Source of the DNA: Paenibacillus dendrobii | Lineage (GTDB): Bacteria > Bacillota > Bacilli > Paenibacillales > Paenibacillaceae | DNA length: 64,000 nt | Reading direction: 5' to 3' | NCBI RefSeq assembly: GCF_009807035.1 | Contig: NZ_WUBI01000001.1 | Coordinates: forward strand, 2,108,001-2,172,000 | Shown here: piece by piece, positions 8,906 to 17,217 of the stretch | Position numbering within the stretch: position 1 is the first letter of the stretch | Layout: the number at the start of each line of letters is the position of its first letter | Made by a program: the position numbers and the translations under genes | Notes under the pieces: model-generated | What the model was told of the DNA's origin: nothing | The model's input: the letters and a program-made list of their open reading frames with translations, nothing else | Databases searched by the model: none

Positions 8906-9856
8906 CTAGGCCATATTTGATTGTCCGAGCTGATCAATAACAGAATCGCAAAGGGTCTGCATGTAGAGCGGATCACTGTTCAGCATGTCGATACGCATGA
9001 GGCGCATATCCAGCTCCTTGGCGACGTCCTGCGCTTCGATATCCAGATCGTAAAGCACTTCCAGATGATCGGATACAAAACCGATCGGAGCCACCAGCAC
9101 ATGCTTGACCTGTTCCTTGCTGAGATTGCGAAGTGTGTCCAGAATGTCCGGACCCAGCCAAGGCACCGACGTACGGCCGGCGCTCTGCCATGCAAACTGC
9201 CAAGTCGTGATTCCCGTCTTCTCGGCAACGGCGCGGGAGGTTTCCAGCAGTTGTTCCGGGTACGGATCGCCAAGCTCCAGAATTTTCTCCGGCAGGCTGT
9301 GCGCACTGAACAATACACGCACCTCGTCGCGTTCTGCGCCCGCCTCTTTGAAGAGATCAAGCTTCGCATTCACACGATCGCTGAGCGCTTCGATCAGCTG
9401 CGGATGCAGGTGGTAACTCTTCACGAAGGTGAATTCAACGCCCTGCTCATCCGCTTTCGCCTGAGCGCGCTTTACATAGCTTTCCACGCTCATGGTCGAA
9501 TAGTGGGGAGCCAGCACGATGCCGACTGCTTTTTTGATACCGTCTTTGGCCATTTGCTCCACGCCATCTTCAATGAAGGGACTGGCATGTTTCAGACCCT
9601 GATAGCAGACAAATTCAACCTCAGGAAGACGTGTGTCGGCGTTAAGGGCTTTCTGCAGGCTGTCCACCTGATGATTCGTATTTTCGCGGAGCGGGAACAC
9701 GCCGCCCACGATCGCTTTATAGCGGTCAGCCAGCTCTTCCAGCTGCTCGGGAGAAGGAGCGTTTCCACGGCGGATATGCGTATAATACGCTTCAATGCCT
9801 TCAATGCTTTCAGGAGTTCCATAGGACATCACGAGCACGCCTACTTTTGTTTTCAC
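8906..9856 (-). CDS. hemH: Coproporphyrin III ferrochelatase
   Basis: It inserts Fe2+ into the porphyrin ring late in haem synthesis; in monoderm bacteria the substrate is coproporphyrin III (the cpfC/hemH role). At 316 residues the length is typical. FSAHSLPEKI contains the conserved metal-site His, and GFVSDHLEVLYDLD the conserved Glu. The start is GTG at 9856, with GAGGTG upstream. It follows hemE by 33 bases. The third gene of the classical Bacillus cluster, hemY, does not follow: a terminator and then capA come next. Confidence 0.95.
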   Translation of the reverse strand: MKTKVGVLVMSYGTPESIEGIEAYYTHIRRGNAPSPEQLEELADRYKAIVGGVFPLRENTNHQVDSLQKALNADTRLPEVEFVCYQGLKHASPFIEDGVEQMAKDGIKKAVGIVLAPHYSTMSVESYVKRAQAKADEQGVEFTFVKSYHLHPQLIEALSDRVNAKLDLFKEAGAERDEVRVLFSAHSLPEKILELGDPYPEQLLETSRAVAEKTGITTWQFAWQSAGRTSVPWLGPDILDTLRNLSKEQVKHVLVAPIGFVSDHLEVLYDLDIEAQDVAKELDMRLMRIDMLNSDPLYMQTLCDSVIDQLGQSNMA

Positions 9857-9889
9857 GAAACATTCACCTCTTCATTTATGTTGGTATTT

Positions 9890-10939
9890 CTATTTTCCGT
9901 TCTTCAAAGCAGTTGCCGAGTACTCATGGATAAACTCCGTAAGCTCCTTCAGCTTATCGAGTGATGCTTCAGGGAACAAGCCATGTCCCAGATTGAAAAT
10001 ATAACCCGGCTCCTTAATGCCTTCATCAATGATTTCCTTGGCATACTGCTTGATGATGTCCATTGGTGCCGTCAAAATATATGGATCGAGATTGCCCTGC
10101 ATCGCGAATTTGCCTCCGGTACGTTTGCGGCCCTCCGCAATGGATACTCTCCAGTCCAGTCCGACGACGTCCGCCTGAAGCTGTGTAAGAGTCGGAAGCA
10201 GCTCGCCGGAGCTTACGCCCGGAAAATATATTTTAGGTACATTCAAATCTGAAAGTTCGGCAAAGATACGGGTAATGGTTGGCAGCACATACTTTTGGAA
10301 ATCTTTTGGCGCAAGAGCTCCAACCCAGCTGTCAAAAATCTGGAAGGCTTTGCCGCCGTTTTGAATATGGGAACGCACATATGTAATCACCATATCGCCA
10401 AGCTTGTTCATCAGCAGATTCCATACCTCGGGTTCGCTGTACATCAAGGTCTTCGTCAAAATATAGTTTTTGGAAGGACGGCCTTCGATCAGATAGCTCG
10501 CAATCGTGAACGGAGCACCGGCAAACGTAATCAGCGGAACCTCCAACTCGCGGTCAAGAATGCGGATCGTCTCCATAATATGGGAAAGATCCTTGTCAAC
10601 GTCGATCGGGCGGAGTTTCTCCACGTCGGCTTTGCTGCGAATCGGATTATCAATCACCGGTCCGATATTCTTCACGATATCAAAATCCACGCCCAGTGAC
10701 GCTACCGGATTCATGATATCCGAATACAAAATAGCAGCGTCCACGCCCAGTTTGCGGACTGGCATCATCGTGATCTCCGCTGCAAGCTCCGGCTGCCGGC
10801 AAATTTCCAGAAGCGTATATTTTTCTTTGATTTTACGGTATTCAGGGTCGTACCTGCCCGCTTGTCTCATATACCAGACAGGAACATGATCCACTTTCTT
10901 TTTATAGCTGGCTTGTATAAGTGTATCGTTGTAGGTCAT
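9890..10939 (-). CDS. hemE: Uroporphyrinogen decarboxylase
   Basis: It converts uroporphyrinogen III to coproporphyrinogen III in the cytosol. Family motifs are PVWYMRQAGRYDPEYR at residues 20-35, FAGAPFTIASYLIEG in the middle, and FNLGHGLFPEA near the C-terminus. The usual length is about 350 residues and this is 349. GGAGG lies 7 bases before the ATG. It is first in a two-gene haem unit with hemH. Confidence 0.96.
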   Translation of the reverse strand: MTYNDTLIQASYKKKVDHVPVWYMRQAGRYDPEYRKIKEKYTLLEICRQPELAAEITMMPVRKLGVDAAILYSDIMNPVASLGVDFDIVKNIGPVIDNPIRSKADVEKLRPIDVDKDLSHIMETIRILDRELEVPLITFAGAPFTIASYLIEGRPSKNYILTKTLMYSEPEVWNLLMNKLGDMVITYVRSHIQNGGKAFQIFDSWVGALAPKDFQKYVLPTITRIFAELSDLNVPKIYFPGVSSGELLPTLTQLQADVVGLDWRVSIAEGRKRTGGKFAMQGNLDPYILTAPMDIIKQYAKEIIDEGIKEPGYIFNLGHGLFPEASLDKLKELTEFIHEYSATALKNGK

Positions 10940-11142
10940 GAAGAGGCCTCCAATGTTTTTTAGAATTTCTCTAATCTATATTATGCCCTTTTTAAAAGTA
11001 AGTAACAACCGGGTGCACCTAACATCCCATGACAATAGTATGACATCTGCTTTTCGGGGTGTTTGGGTAAATATGTTATACTGATTTAATCTGTGTTTTT
11101 CATCATGCAATCAGTCACAAGTGAAAGGAAGTGAAAAGCACA

Positions 11143-12354
11143 TTGAAATCGTGGAAAGTCAATTTAATTGTGCTTTGGATTGGCCAGTTCCTGGTCAACT
11201 CCGGTATGACGATGATCACTCCGTTCCTGTCCCTGTATCTGGCGAAGGATCTGGGAGTTCAGGGTGATCATCGAATCGGGATGTGGGCAGGATTGATTTT
11301 TGCCGCCAACTTCCTGACCTCATTTATTTTTCAACCCCTATGGGGAAAGCTGTCCGACCGTTATGGACGCAAAATTATGCTGCTGCGCTCCGGATTTGGG
11401 ATGGCCATAGTTATTACATTGATGGGCTTTGCCCGCAGTCCGTGGGAGCTCCTGCTGCTCCGTCTGCTGAACGGTACGATTTCCGGATTTAATCCTGCTT
11501 CGATTTCGCTGGTATCCAGCACAACCCCGAAAGACCGGATGGGTTTTGCGATGGGCATCATGCAGTCCGGCTCCGTGGCAGGAACCATTCTCGGACCACT
11601 CATTGGCGGAGGTCTCGCGGATGTATTCGGTTTCCGGCCTATTTTTTACATCATCGGCATTTTGATCTTTTCCGCTTCGCTGCTCGCGCTGTTCATGGTT
11701 AAAGAGAACTTTAACCGCGAAGAAGCCGCAAAGGCGCCGCAGGTTTCCGTTCTTGCCGGTTTCAAAGAGCTTGCCCAAATTCCGCAGCTACCGGCTCTGT
11801 TCGCGGTAACGTTTCTGCTGCAGTTCGCCATGATGAGTCCGATGTCACTTCTTCCGTTATATGTGCAAAAACTGCATAACTCCGCTGTGGACATCGCATT
11901 CTGGGCGGGCATGGTCAGTGCCGTGACCGGATTGTCGAATATGATTACCTCGCCGATTCTCGGCAAGGTCAGCGATAAGGTGGGGGCGCATCGGATACTC
12001 ACCTTTGCCTTGATTGGAGCAGGGCTATGCCTGATCCCTCAGGCATTCGTTCAAAATGTGTGGCAATTGATCATCGTCCGGTTCCTCATGGGCATCTTCA
12101 TGGGCGGTCTGCTCCCAAGCGTTAATGCTCTGATCCGTTCTTATACGCCAAATGGCATGGAGAGCCGTGCATTCGGCTTCAACACAAGTACGCTTGCGCT
12201 AGGCAATATGCTGGGAGCGCTGGTCGGCGGATTTTTATCGGGCTTCATTGGCATTGAAGGATTGTTTATCATCTCCGGCTGCCTGCTCCTGTTGAATATG
12301 GTATGGGTGCGGCTGAAGCTATTTAAAAATCGTAAAGCGCCTCAATACCGTTAA
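11143..12354 (+). CDS. MFS drug-efflux-type transporter (DHA1, MdtG/TetA-like)
   Basis: This is a 12-segment major facilitator, predicted to be a proton-driven exporter at the cytoplasmic membrane. The loop 2-3 motif GKLSDRYGRK and the second-half copy GKVSDKVGAHR are clear, and GSVAGTILGPLIGG matches the antiporter motif C region. I choose the TTG at 11143 because AAGGAAGTG (11125-11133) sits 9 bases upstream; the in-frame GTG at 11131 lies inside that site. An extended -10-like TGTTATACT occurs near 11074. The substrate is unknown. Confidence 0.88.
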   Translation: MKSWKVNLIVLWIGQFLVNSGMTMITPFLSLYLAKDLGVQGDHRIGMWAGLIFAANFLTSFIFQPLWGKLSDRYGRKIMLLRSGFGMAIVITLMGFARSPWELLLLRLLNGTISGFNPASISLVSSTTPKDRMGFAMGIMQSGSVAGTILGPLIGGGLADVFGFRPIFYIIGILIFSASLLALFMVKENFNREEAAKAPQVSVLAGFKELAQIPQLPALFAVTFLLQFAMMSPMSLLPLYVQKLHNSAVDIAFWAGMVSAVTGLSNMITSPILGKVSDKVGAHRILTFALIGAGLCLIPQAFVQNVWQLIIVRFLMGIFMGGLLPSVNALIRSYTPNGMESRAFGFNTSTLALGNMLGALVGGFLSGFIGIEGLFIISGCLLLLNMVWVRLKLFKNRKAPQYR

Positions 12355-12401
12355 AATGGAGCGGTTCACACCCCTGATATTTTAAACATTCCATAACCGT
12401 C

Positions 12402-12443
12402 AAAAAAAGGTGGGCAGGATGACATCCTGCACCACCTTTTTTT
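12402..12443. terminator. Bidirectional terminator
   Basis: A-run, GGTGG-GCAGGAT stem, GACA loop, ATCCTGC-ACCACC and T-run lie between the convergent MFS and O-methyltransferase genes. Confidence 0.9.
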
Positions 12444-12483
12444 GATTCATCCCGTTGTATAGCCTATCGCTAATCGCAAACTT

Positions 12484-13122
12484 CTATTTCCCTTGCGTCT
12501 TCACCATCGCGACGGCCAATCCGTCGTATGCCGGCAAAATCGTGCCGATCAGGCGTTCATCGGTCGCCATCTGTTCGTTAAAACGGCGGATCGCCTGCAC
12601 CGATGGTCCGTTTTTGTCCGTATTCAAAGTTCTGCCGCGCAAAAATGTATTGTCGCCTGCGATGATGGCACCCGGATTCGCAAGCTCGATGGCATATTCC
12701 AGATACACCGGGTAGTTCTCCTTATCGGCATCGATAAAGAAGAAATCGAATTTCCGGCCTTCCAGTTTTAGCTTCTCGAGATTATCGACAGCCTGGCCGA
12801 TCATGTATTCGACCTGATCACCATACCCCGCTTCGGTCAGATGCTCCAACGCAACATCCGCGAATTCCTGTTTAAGCTCCAAGGACGTAAGCAATCCTCC
12901 GGTTGCCAGGCCTCTGGCCAGACAGATGCCGCTGTAACCGCCCAAGGCACCGATCTCCAGCACCTGCGAGGCTTTGGTTGCTGCCACAAGCATAGTCAGC
13001 AGCCGGCCATAGCCGGGAGCGATGGAGATTTCCGGCATGCCTTTATCGGCAATGTTTTGTTTTACGCGTGCAAGCTGACGATCATTCTCAAGAAAATGGT
13101 CCGCATATTCTTCAGGACTCAT
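12484..13122 (-). CDS. O-methyltransferase, COMT-like (PF01596 type)
   Basis: This is an SAM-dependent class I methyltransferase. VLEIGALGGYSGICLARGL is the SAM-binding motif I, FDFFFIDADKENY is the metal-binding region, and GAIIAGDNTFLRG follows. Members methylate catechols, hydroxyl groups or, in some cases, tRNA hydroxyuridine. The acceptor is unknown. Its start is uncertain: AAAGGGGAG lies 4 bases before an ATG at 13125 and 7 before the ATG at 13122. An in-frame ATG further upstream (13149) would place this ribosome site inside the gene. A paralogue lies at 43.8 kb. Confidence 0.87.
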   Translation of the reverse strand: MSPEEYADHFLENDRQLARVKQNIADKGMPEISIAPGYGRLLTMLVAATKASQVLEIGALGGYSGICLARGLATGGLLTSLELKQEFADVALEHLTEAGYGDQVEYMIGQAVDNLEKLKLEGRKFDFFFIDADKENYPVYLEYAIELANPGAIIAGDNTFLRGRTLNTDKNGPSVQAIRRFNEQMATDERLIGTILPAYDGLAVAMVKTQGK

Positions 13123-13208
13123 CATTTGACTCCCCTTTTCATTCATCATTCACTTATCAATGGTGTTCACTAAAGGTTTGTTTATAACCTCACATTACCC
13201 TATACTAT

Positions 13209-13291
13209 TATAGAATGAATTGATGACTTATTCGAGCTTCAATCCCATTCTATCTCTATAGAATGAATTGATGACTTATTCGAGCTTCAAT
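13209..13291. repeat. Two tandem copies of a 48-bp unit
   Basis: The same 35-base block occurs at 13209-13243 and 13257-13291 with identical sequence, a period of 48 bases. Each starts TATAGAATGAATTGATG and ends CGAGCTTCAAT. The second copy also folds on itself (ATGAATTGA with TCAATTCAT). It lies in the 430-base gap between divergent genes. Confidence 0.9.
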
Positions 13292-13330
13292 TCATTATTT
13301 ATGATAGGCTAAACATTCAGATTAGTATTT

Positions 13331-13480
13331 GACAAAGAAGCGATGGTAGCGGAAGGAACGGAATCGATCTGAAGAAGCGGAGCGTTCGCCTTTGTCTCCG
13401 AATTTTAACCTTTTAGAGTATATTCGGAAAATTCGGAGACAACAGCGATCGGAAGATCGATCCGTAACTGCAGCGGCTGC
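13331..13480 (+). repeat. Structured intergenic repeat, copy A (with inner hairpin)
   Basis: Positions 13331-13380 and about 13446-13478 match the element at 56265-56353 (reverse strand) closely, sharing GGAACGGAATCGATCT and CGATCCGTAAC. CGGAATCGATCT and AGATCGATCCG can pair as an outer stem. Inside lies a perfect 15-bp hairpin: 13392-13406 (TTGTCTCCGAATTTT) with 13428-13442. The element ends about 75 bases before the RNA methyltransferase start, in the same orientation. It could be a dispersed repeat or an RNA leader. Confidence 0.75.
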
Positions 13481-13553
13481 ACGCATTTAGTCAAGAACGA
13501 ATTCTATGTTGAACCATATGAAATAAAGGCTGAAAATGGAGTTGAATTGATTT

Positions 13554-14693
13554 ATGCCCCGCTTGCAACTGATTGCAACCGCACCGATGGGCCTCGAGGC
13601 CATCGTGGCGCGCGAACTTAAAGATTTGGGATATACCGACATGGAGGTCGAGAACGGCAGAGTGACTTTTGCTGGAGATCTCCAAGATATTTGCCGCTGT
13701 AATTTGTGGCTTCGCACTTCGGACCGCATTCTCGTGAAAATGGGAGAATTTCCGGCCAAAACCTTCGATGAGCTTTTTGAAGGTACCAAGGCGCTTCCGT
13801 GGGAAGATTGGATTCCGTCCGACGGAGAATTCCCGGTGGAAGGGCGCTCACATCATTCCCAACTGAGCAGCGTACCTGCCTGCCAGGGAATCGTGAAAAA
13901 AGCCATCGTAGAAAAACTGAAGCAAAGCTACCACACCGATTGGTTTCAGGAAAATGGAGCGCGTTATGTCATTGAAGTAAACCTGCATAAAGACATGGCC
14001 CTTCTTACCCTCGATACGACAGGACCAGCCCTGCATAAGCGCGGCTACCGCAAGCTCGTGACGGAAGCGCCGATCAAGGAAACAATGGCCGCTGCCATGC
14101 TGCAGCTCAGCCGCTGGAATGCCTCGCGCCCGCTATACGATCCATGCTGCGGTTCGGGCACTTTTCTGATCGAAGCTGCCTTGATGGGCTGGAATATCGC
14201 GCCGGGACTCCGCCGATCCTTTCCATCCGAGCACTGGCGGATTATTCCCGAAAAGCTGTGGACGGAGGCACGCGAAGAGGCATTCGACTCAGTTCGCGAT
14301 GACGAGCCATTGCAGCTGACAGGGAGCGACATCGATCCGCAAGCCATTGAAGTGGCCAAGGCCGCCGCCAAAAGCGCAGGCTTTGGGCGGGAGATTACCT
14401 TCAACGTGATTCCTGCGGCCAAGGCAAAGCCCGAAGGGGAATATGGCTGCTTAATTACGAACCCTCCTTACGGGGAACGCCTAAGCGAGAAGAATGAAGT
14501 TGAGAAGCTGATCCGCCAGTTAGGTCATACGGCTGCCCAGCTGCCAACCTGGTCCTTCTTTGCGATCAGCCCGACCAAACAGTTCGAACATTACTTCGGA
14601 CGCAAAGCCGACAAAAGACGCAAGCTGTATAACGGACGGATCGAGTGCCAGTATTATCAGTTCCTCGGACCTCTTCCTCCCCGCAAACATTAA
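13554..14693 (+). CDS. THUMP-domain class I SAM-dependent RNA methyltransferase (YpsC/RlmL-N-like)
   Basis: It is predicted to make an N2-methylguanosine in 23S rRNA or a related RNA. A THUMP-like N-terminal region (about 1-160) is followed by a Rossmann methyltransferase domain: LYDPCCGSGTFLIEA is motif I, TGSDIDPQAIEVAK is the acidic SAM loop, and LITNPPYGERL is the catalytic NPPY motif. The 379-residue length fits YpsC of Bacillus. The 5' side carries the structured repeat at 13331-13480. Confidence 0.9.
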   Translation: MPRLQLIATAPMGLEAIVARELKDLGYTDMEVENGRVTFAGDLQDICRCNLWLRTSDRILVKMGEFPAKTFDELFEGTKALPWEDWIPSDGEFPVEGRSHHSQLSSVPACQGIVKKAIVEKLKQSYHTDWFQENGARYVIEVNLHKDMALLTLDTTGPALHKRGYRKLVTEAPIKETMAAAMLQLSRWNASRPLYDPCCGSGTFLIEAALMGWNIAPGLRRSFPSEHWRIIPEKLWTEAREEAFDSVRDDEPLQLTGSDIDPQAIEVAKAAAKSAGFGREITFNVIPAAKAKPEGEYGCLITNPPYGERLSEKNEVEKLIRQLGHTAAQLPTWSFFAISPTKQFEHYFGRKADKRRKLYNGRIECQYYQFLGPLPPRKH

Positions 14694-14712
14694 TTGCTGA
14701 AGCTATGAACAG

Positions 14713-14750
14713 AAAAACCCGGTTCGCCTCCAACAGGCAAACCGGGTTTT
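14713..14750. terminator. Bidirectional terminator
   Basis: AAAACCCGGTTCGCCT and AGGCAAACCGGGTTTT form a hairpin with A and T flanks between two convergent genes. Confidence 0.9.
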
Positions 14751-14759
14751 GTCATTGTT

Positions 14760-15584
14760 TTAAAAAAAGAGTTTATCCGGATCCGTGCCGATCCGCTTAT
14801 TTCCGTTCAGCGCATCGATTTGCTTCAGCTCTTCCTGCGACAGTTCGAAATCGAAAATGTTCGCGTTCTCGCGGATGCGCGAAGGCGTAACCGATTTGGG
14901 AATCGTGACGATCTTATTTTGAATGTCCCAACGCAAAATGACTTGCGCCGGTGTTTTGCCGTATTTTTGGGCGATGCCGAGCAGCGTTGTATTGTCACTG
15001 AGCTTGCCTTTCATTAATGGCGCCCATGCTTCGATCTGAATTCCGTGTGCGCCGCAATAGTCCTGCAGTTCCTGCTGAACCAGTCCCGGATGCAGTTCCA
15101 CCTGATCGACGGCAGGCACAACATTGCTATCCTTCATCAGCTCTTCCAAATGATGAACGTGGAAATTACTCACGCCGATAGCGCGAATGCTTCCTTCATC
15201 ATGAAGGCGCTCCAGCGCTTTCCAGGTGTCCTTGAATTTATCTTTGCCCGGCCAGTGAATCAAATACAGATCAATCACATTTAGTCCAAGCCGTTTCTGG
15301 CTTTCTTCAAACGCGCGCAGCGTGGAATCATAACCCTGGTCATCATTCCATACCTTGGACGTGACGAAAATTTCATTTCTAGCAATTCCGCTTTCGGCAA
15401 TTGCCTTGCCTACTTCCTGTTCATTACCGTATACGGCAGCCGTATCAATGCTGCGGTATCCCGTCTTCAGTGCAACCTTGACCGCTTCATACACTTCATT
15501 GCCTTTCGCTTGGTATGTACCGAACCCAAGCCATGGCATGGTAACGCCGTTGTTCAGAATGGTGCAGTCCGTAATGTGTTTCAT
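14760..15584 (-). CDS. Aldo/keto reductase (AKR5, YvgN/YtbE-like)
   Basis: It is an NADPH-dependent reductase of aldehydes and ketoaldehydes such as methylglyoxal. The catalytic tetrad is visible: Asp and Tyr in SIDTAAVYGNE, Lys in TSKVWND and His in LIHWPG. The cofactor-binding tail IPKSVTPSRIREN is intact. I prefer the ATG at 15584; a GTG at 15593 is in frame but only 2 bases from the AAGG site. It is monocistronic. Confidence 0.93.
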   Translation of the reverse strand: MKHITDCTILNNGVTMPWLGFGTYQAKGNEVYEAVKVALKTGYRSIDTAAVYGNEQEVGKAIAESGIARNEIFVTSKVWNDDQGYDSTLRAFEESQKRLGLNVIDLYLIHWPGKDKFKDTWKALERLHDEGSIRAIGVSNFHVHHLEELMKDSNVVPAVDQVELHPGLVQQELQDYCGAHGIQIEAWAPLMKGKLSDNTTLLGIAQKYGKTPAQVILRWDIQNKIVTIPKSVTPSRIRENANIFDFELSQEELKQIDALNGNKRIGTDPDKLFF

Positions 15585-15686
15585 GTTCTTCACAACCTTC
15601 CATATATAATGAGATGCATGATTAAGAAAGCATGTCCATTATAGCATAGCGAGGAATGATTCCCAAAAAGCCCCTCCCCAAAAACG

Positions 15687-15722
15687 AAAAAAATCCCGCA
15701 AAGCTTGGCGCTTTGCAGGATC
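15687..15722 (-). terminator. Terminator of the 94-residue protein gene
   Basis: ATCCTGCAAAGC and GCTTTGCGGGAT pair on the minus strand and are followed by seven T residues. Confidence 0.9.
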
Positions 15723-15733
15723 AGACAGGTAAC

Positions 15734-16018
15734 TTATTTCGTTTGTTCTCCGCGCTCGTCAGAAGCAAGGGAAGCCAATCGGCTTTTTTCCTCTGTCAGC
15801 ATTTCCTCCGCCAATTCAACGGCTTGTCCATTCAGGCTGTCACCAGCCTGGTCCACCGCACGCTCGGTATGGGCAAGCCTGCTTTGGGCTTGTTTAACCA
15901 TCTGCTCATTCGGATGGGACAAAGCTTGGGAAACCGCGTAATGCAGCTTTTCCACTGAATTTTGTGCTTGGGAAATCGGATTTTGCGATTGCAGACTGGA
16001 ATCATATCTGGATGCCAT
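15734..16018 (-). CDS. Small hydrophilic helical protein of unknown function
   Basis: The 94 residues are Gln/Glu/Ala/Ser-rich with no membrane segment and no cysteine, and are predicted to be mostly alpha-helical. There is no motif I can name. The gene is bounded by a good terminator downstream. It opens the minus-strand group of small genes with the DUF1450 and HesB-like proteins but is spaced about 100 bases from them. Confidence 0.65.
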   Translation of the reverse strand: MASRYDSSLQSQNPISQAQNSVEKLHYAVSQALSHPNEQMVKQAQSRLAHTERAVDQAGDSLNGQAVELAEEMLTEEKSRLASLASDERGEQTK

Positions 16019-16122
16019 GGGCTGCTCTCTCCTTCACTCGAAAGTTCCTATCCACCTTGTAGGATGGAGCTTCCTTCAGAGAACTATGCACGGCAATCCC
16101 GTAAGCATTTTCCAGTAAGCTG

Positions 16123-16347
16123 CTAAGACTTGATGAAAGGCTCCACTTTGGCGAGCGCTTCCGCTTCAGTCTGCGCGCTGATATAACGCCCGTTCACATA
16201 AATAAATGCCCGTTTGCCGCAGGGACCGCAATACGACTTGCATCCAATTTTGATCTCGGTGTCCGGAGCCATTTTCTTCAGCTTCGGAACAATGCTTTTC
16301 AGCTGTATATGATTGCATTTATCACATATACGGATATCGTTGGCCAT
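16123..16347 (-). CDS. DUF1450 (YuzB-like) small cysteine protein
   Basis: The protein has 74 residues and a thioredoxin-like DUF1450 pattern: ICDKCNH near the N-terminus and the hallmark GCKSYCGPCGKRAFIYVNG. Four of its cysteines lie in CxxC or CxxxCxxC arrangement, suggesting metal or Fe-S binding; no activity is established for the family. The ATG at 16347 is preferred because AAGGGTG is 6 bases upstream; an in-frame GTG at 16356 abuts that site. It lies 36 bases downstream of the HesB-like gene, probably in one operon. Confidence 0.8.
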   Translation of the reverse strand: MANDIRICDKCNHIQLKSIVPKLKKMAPDTEIKIGCKSYCGPCGKRAFIYVNGRYISAQTEAEALAKVEPFIKS

Positions 16348-16382
16348 GATTCGCACCCTTTTCTTCCATGATCAAATAACCA

Positions 16383-16685
16383 TTAGTGGTCGCCGTGATT
16401 TCCTTTGGATGGGTTGGTAATGACGAAACCTTCCTTCGGGAAATACAAATAATCCACTTTCACTCCGTCGAGCAGCGGCTCATTGCGGTCCAGAAGAACT
16501 TCGATTTCCTTGTCCGTGCTTACCACTTCGTCATTTTCGCCAGGCTTGTCCAGATCAAGCCCATAATGAGCATGATCGCCATGTGCATGGGTCACCAGCA
16601 CGCGCAGCGAAAGTCCGCTGTTTTCCTCTTTTTCCAGTTCCTTTTGTAGCACTTTGGCAGCATTACGCGTAATTTTGCATTTCAT
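16383..16685 (-). CDS. HesB/IscA-like fold protein (YneR type) lacking the Fe-S cysteines
   Basis: The 100-residue protein follows the HesB/A-type carrier plan (start KITRNAAKVLQKELEKEE, then VDYLYFPKEGFVITNP). It has only one cysteine, at position 3, and none of the three that hold Fe-S clusters in IscA. Instead it has a histidine-rich segment (THAHGDHAHYG, about 32-42) and ends NHGDH. It is therefore unlikely to be a classical Fe-S carrier; metal binding through histidines is my inference. AGGAGA precedes the ATG. Confidence 0.78.
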   Translation of the reverse strand: MKCKITRNAAKVLQKELEKEENSGLSLRVLVTHAHGDHAHYGLDLDKPGENDEVVSTDKEIEVLLDRNEPLLDGVKVDYLYFPKEGFVITNPSKGNHGDH

Positions 16686-16803
16686 TGTGGCTGCATCTCC
16701 TGTTTTTAAAAGATTGGATTTTCATGCGAATCCTTCAGACACGATACATGAAACTAAAGCTCTTCTCATTGTAAAGAAACGTTTCTCGCTTCGCAAGACG
16801 GCA

Positions 16804-17085
16804 TTATCGTTTTCTCCCCTTTGGGGGGCCATGTATGACTGTTGAAGTCAAAGAAGGATACTTCTTCTCCATGCGGGATACGAACCATCCCATTACGATT
16901 AGGGTGACGCCTATATCATCAATCGGGACAAAGGGCATGACATCCGGCAAAACCCAGTACAGCAGTACCGGAACCAGAAATAGAAGCTTGTCCAAGATGG
17001 ATACCTGTGAGGAGCTTAGATAACGCCACAATTGGCCTGTCATCTGGGACCAACGCCGGATGGAGAGCAGTCGTCTCCATTTCAT
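16804..17085 (-). CDS. DUF1232 (YkvA-like) small membrane protein
   Basis: I chose the ATG at 17085 because AAAGGAAGGAG lies 6 to 8 bases upstream; it gives a 93-residue protein. A longer frame to 17175 is open but has no ribosome site. The core SILDKLLFLVPVLLYWVLPDVMPFVPIDDIG matches DUF1232, with two hydrophobic segments and the PDxxPxxPxDDIG loop. Function is unknown. An excellent ECF-type promoter (17182-17209) lies about 100 bases upstream. Confidence 0.82.
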   Translation of the reverse strand: MKWRRLLSIRRWSQMTGQLWRYLSSSQVSILDKLLFLVPVLLYWVLPDVMPFVPIDDIGVTLIVMGWFVSRMEKKYPSLTSTVIHGPPKGRKR

Positions 17086-17181
17086 ACAGATGCACTCCTT
17101 CCTTTGATCCAAATATGCATTTTTCATAAGAAGAGGAAACGAACGTTTCAATGCAACCGACGCCCGCTCCCTCACATGTAT

Positions 17182-17209
17182 TATACGTAATTTTACAGAA
17201 AATGTTTCA
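17182..17209 (-). promoter_or_regulatory. ECF (sigma-W-like) promoter for the DUF1232 gene
   Basis: On the minus strand TGAAAC (17204-17209) and CGTA (17184-17187) are separated by exactly 16 bases. This is the consensus layout of Bacillus sigma-W promoters in the cell-envelope stress response. Downstream is the 17085 start. Which ECF factor reads it here is unknown. Confidence 0.7.
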
Positions 17210-17217
17210 AAATGTTT

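Noticed and set aside
8921..9964. A 347-codon plus-strand frame opposite hemH
   Set aside because: It is antisense to a clear ferrochelatase with intact motifs, has no ribosome site and no recognisable domain; GC-rich codon mirroring explains it.
16775..16786. Palindrome AGAAACGTTTCT upstream of the HesB-like gene
   Set aside because: Twelve bases, no second copy with the same spacing to a promoter; chance occurrence cannot be excluded.
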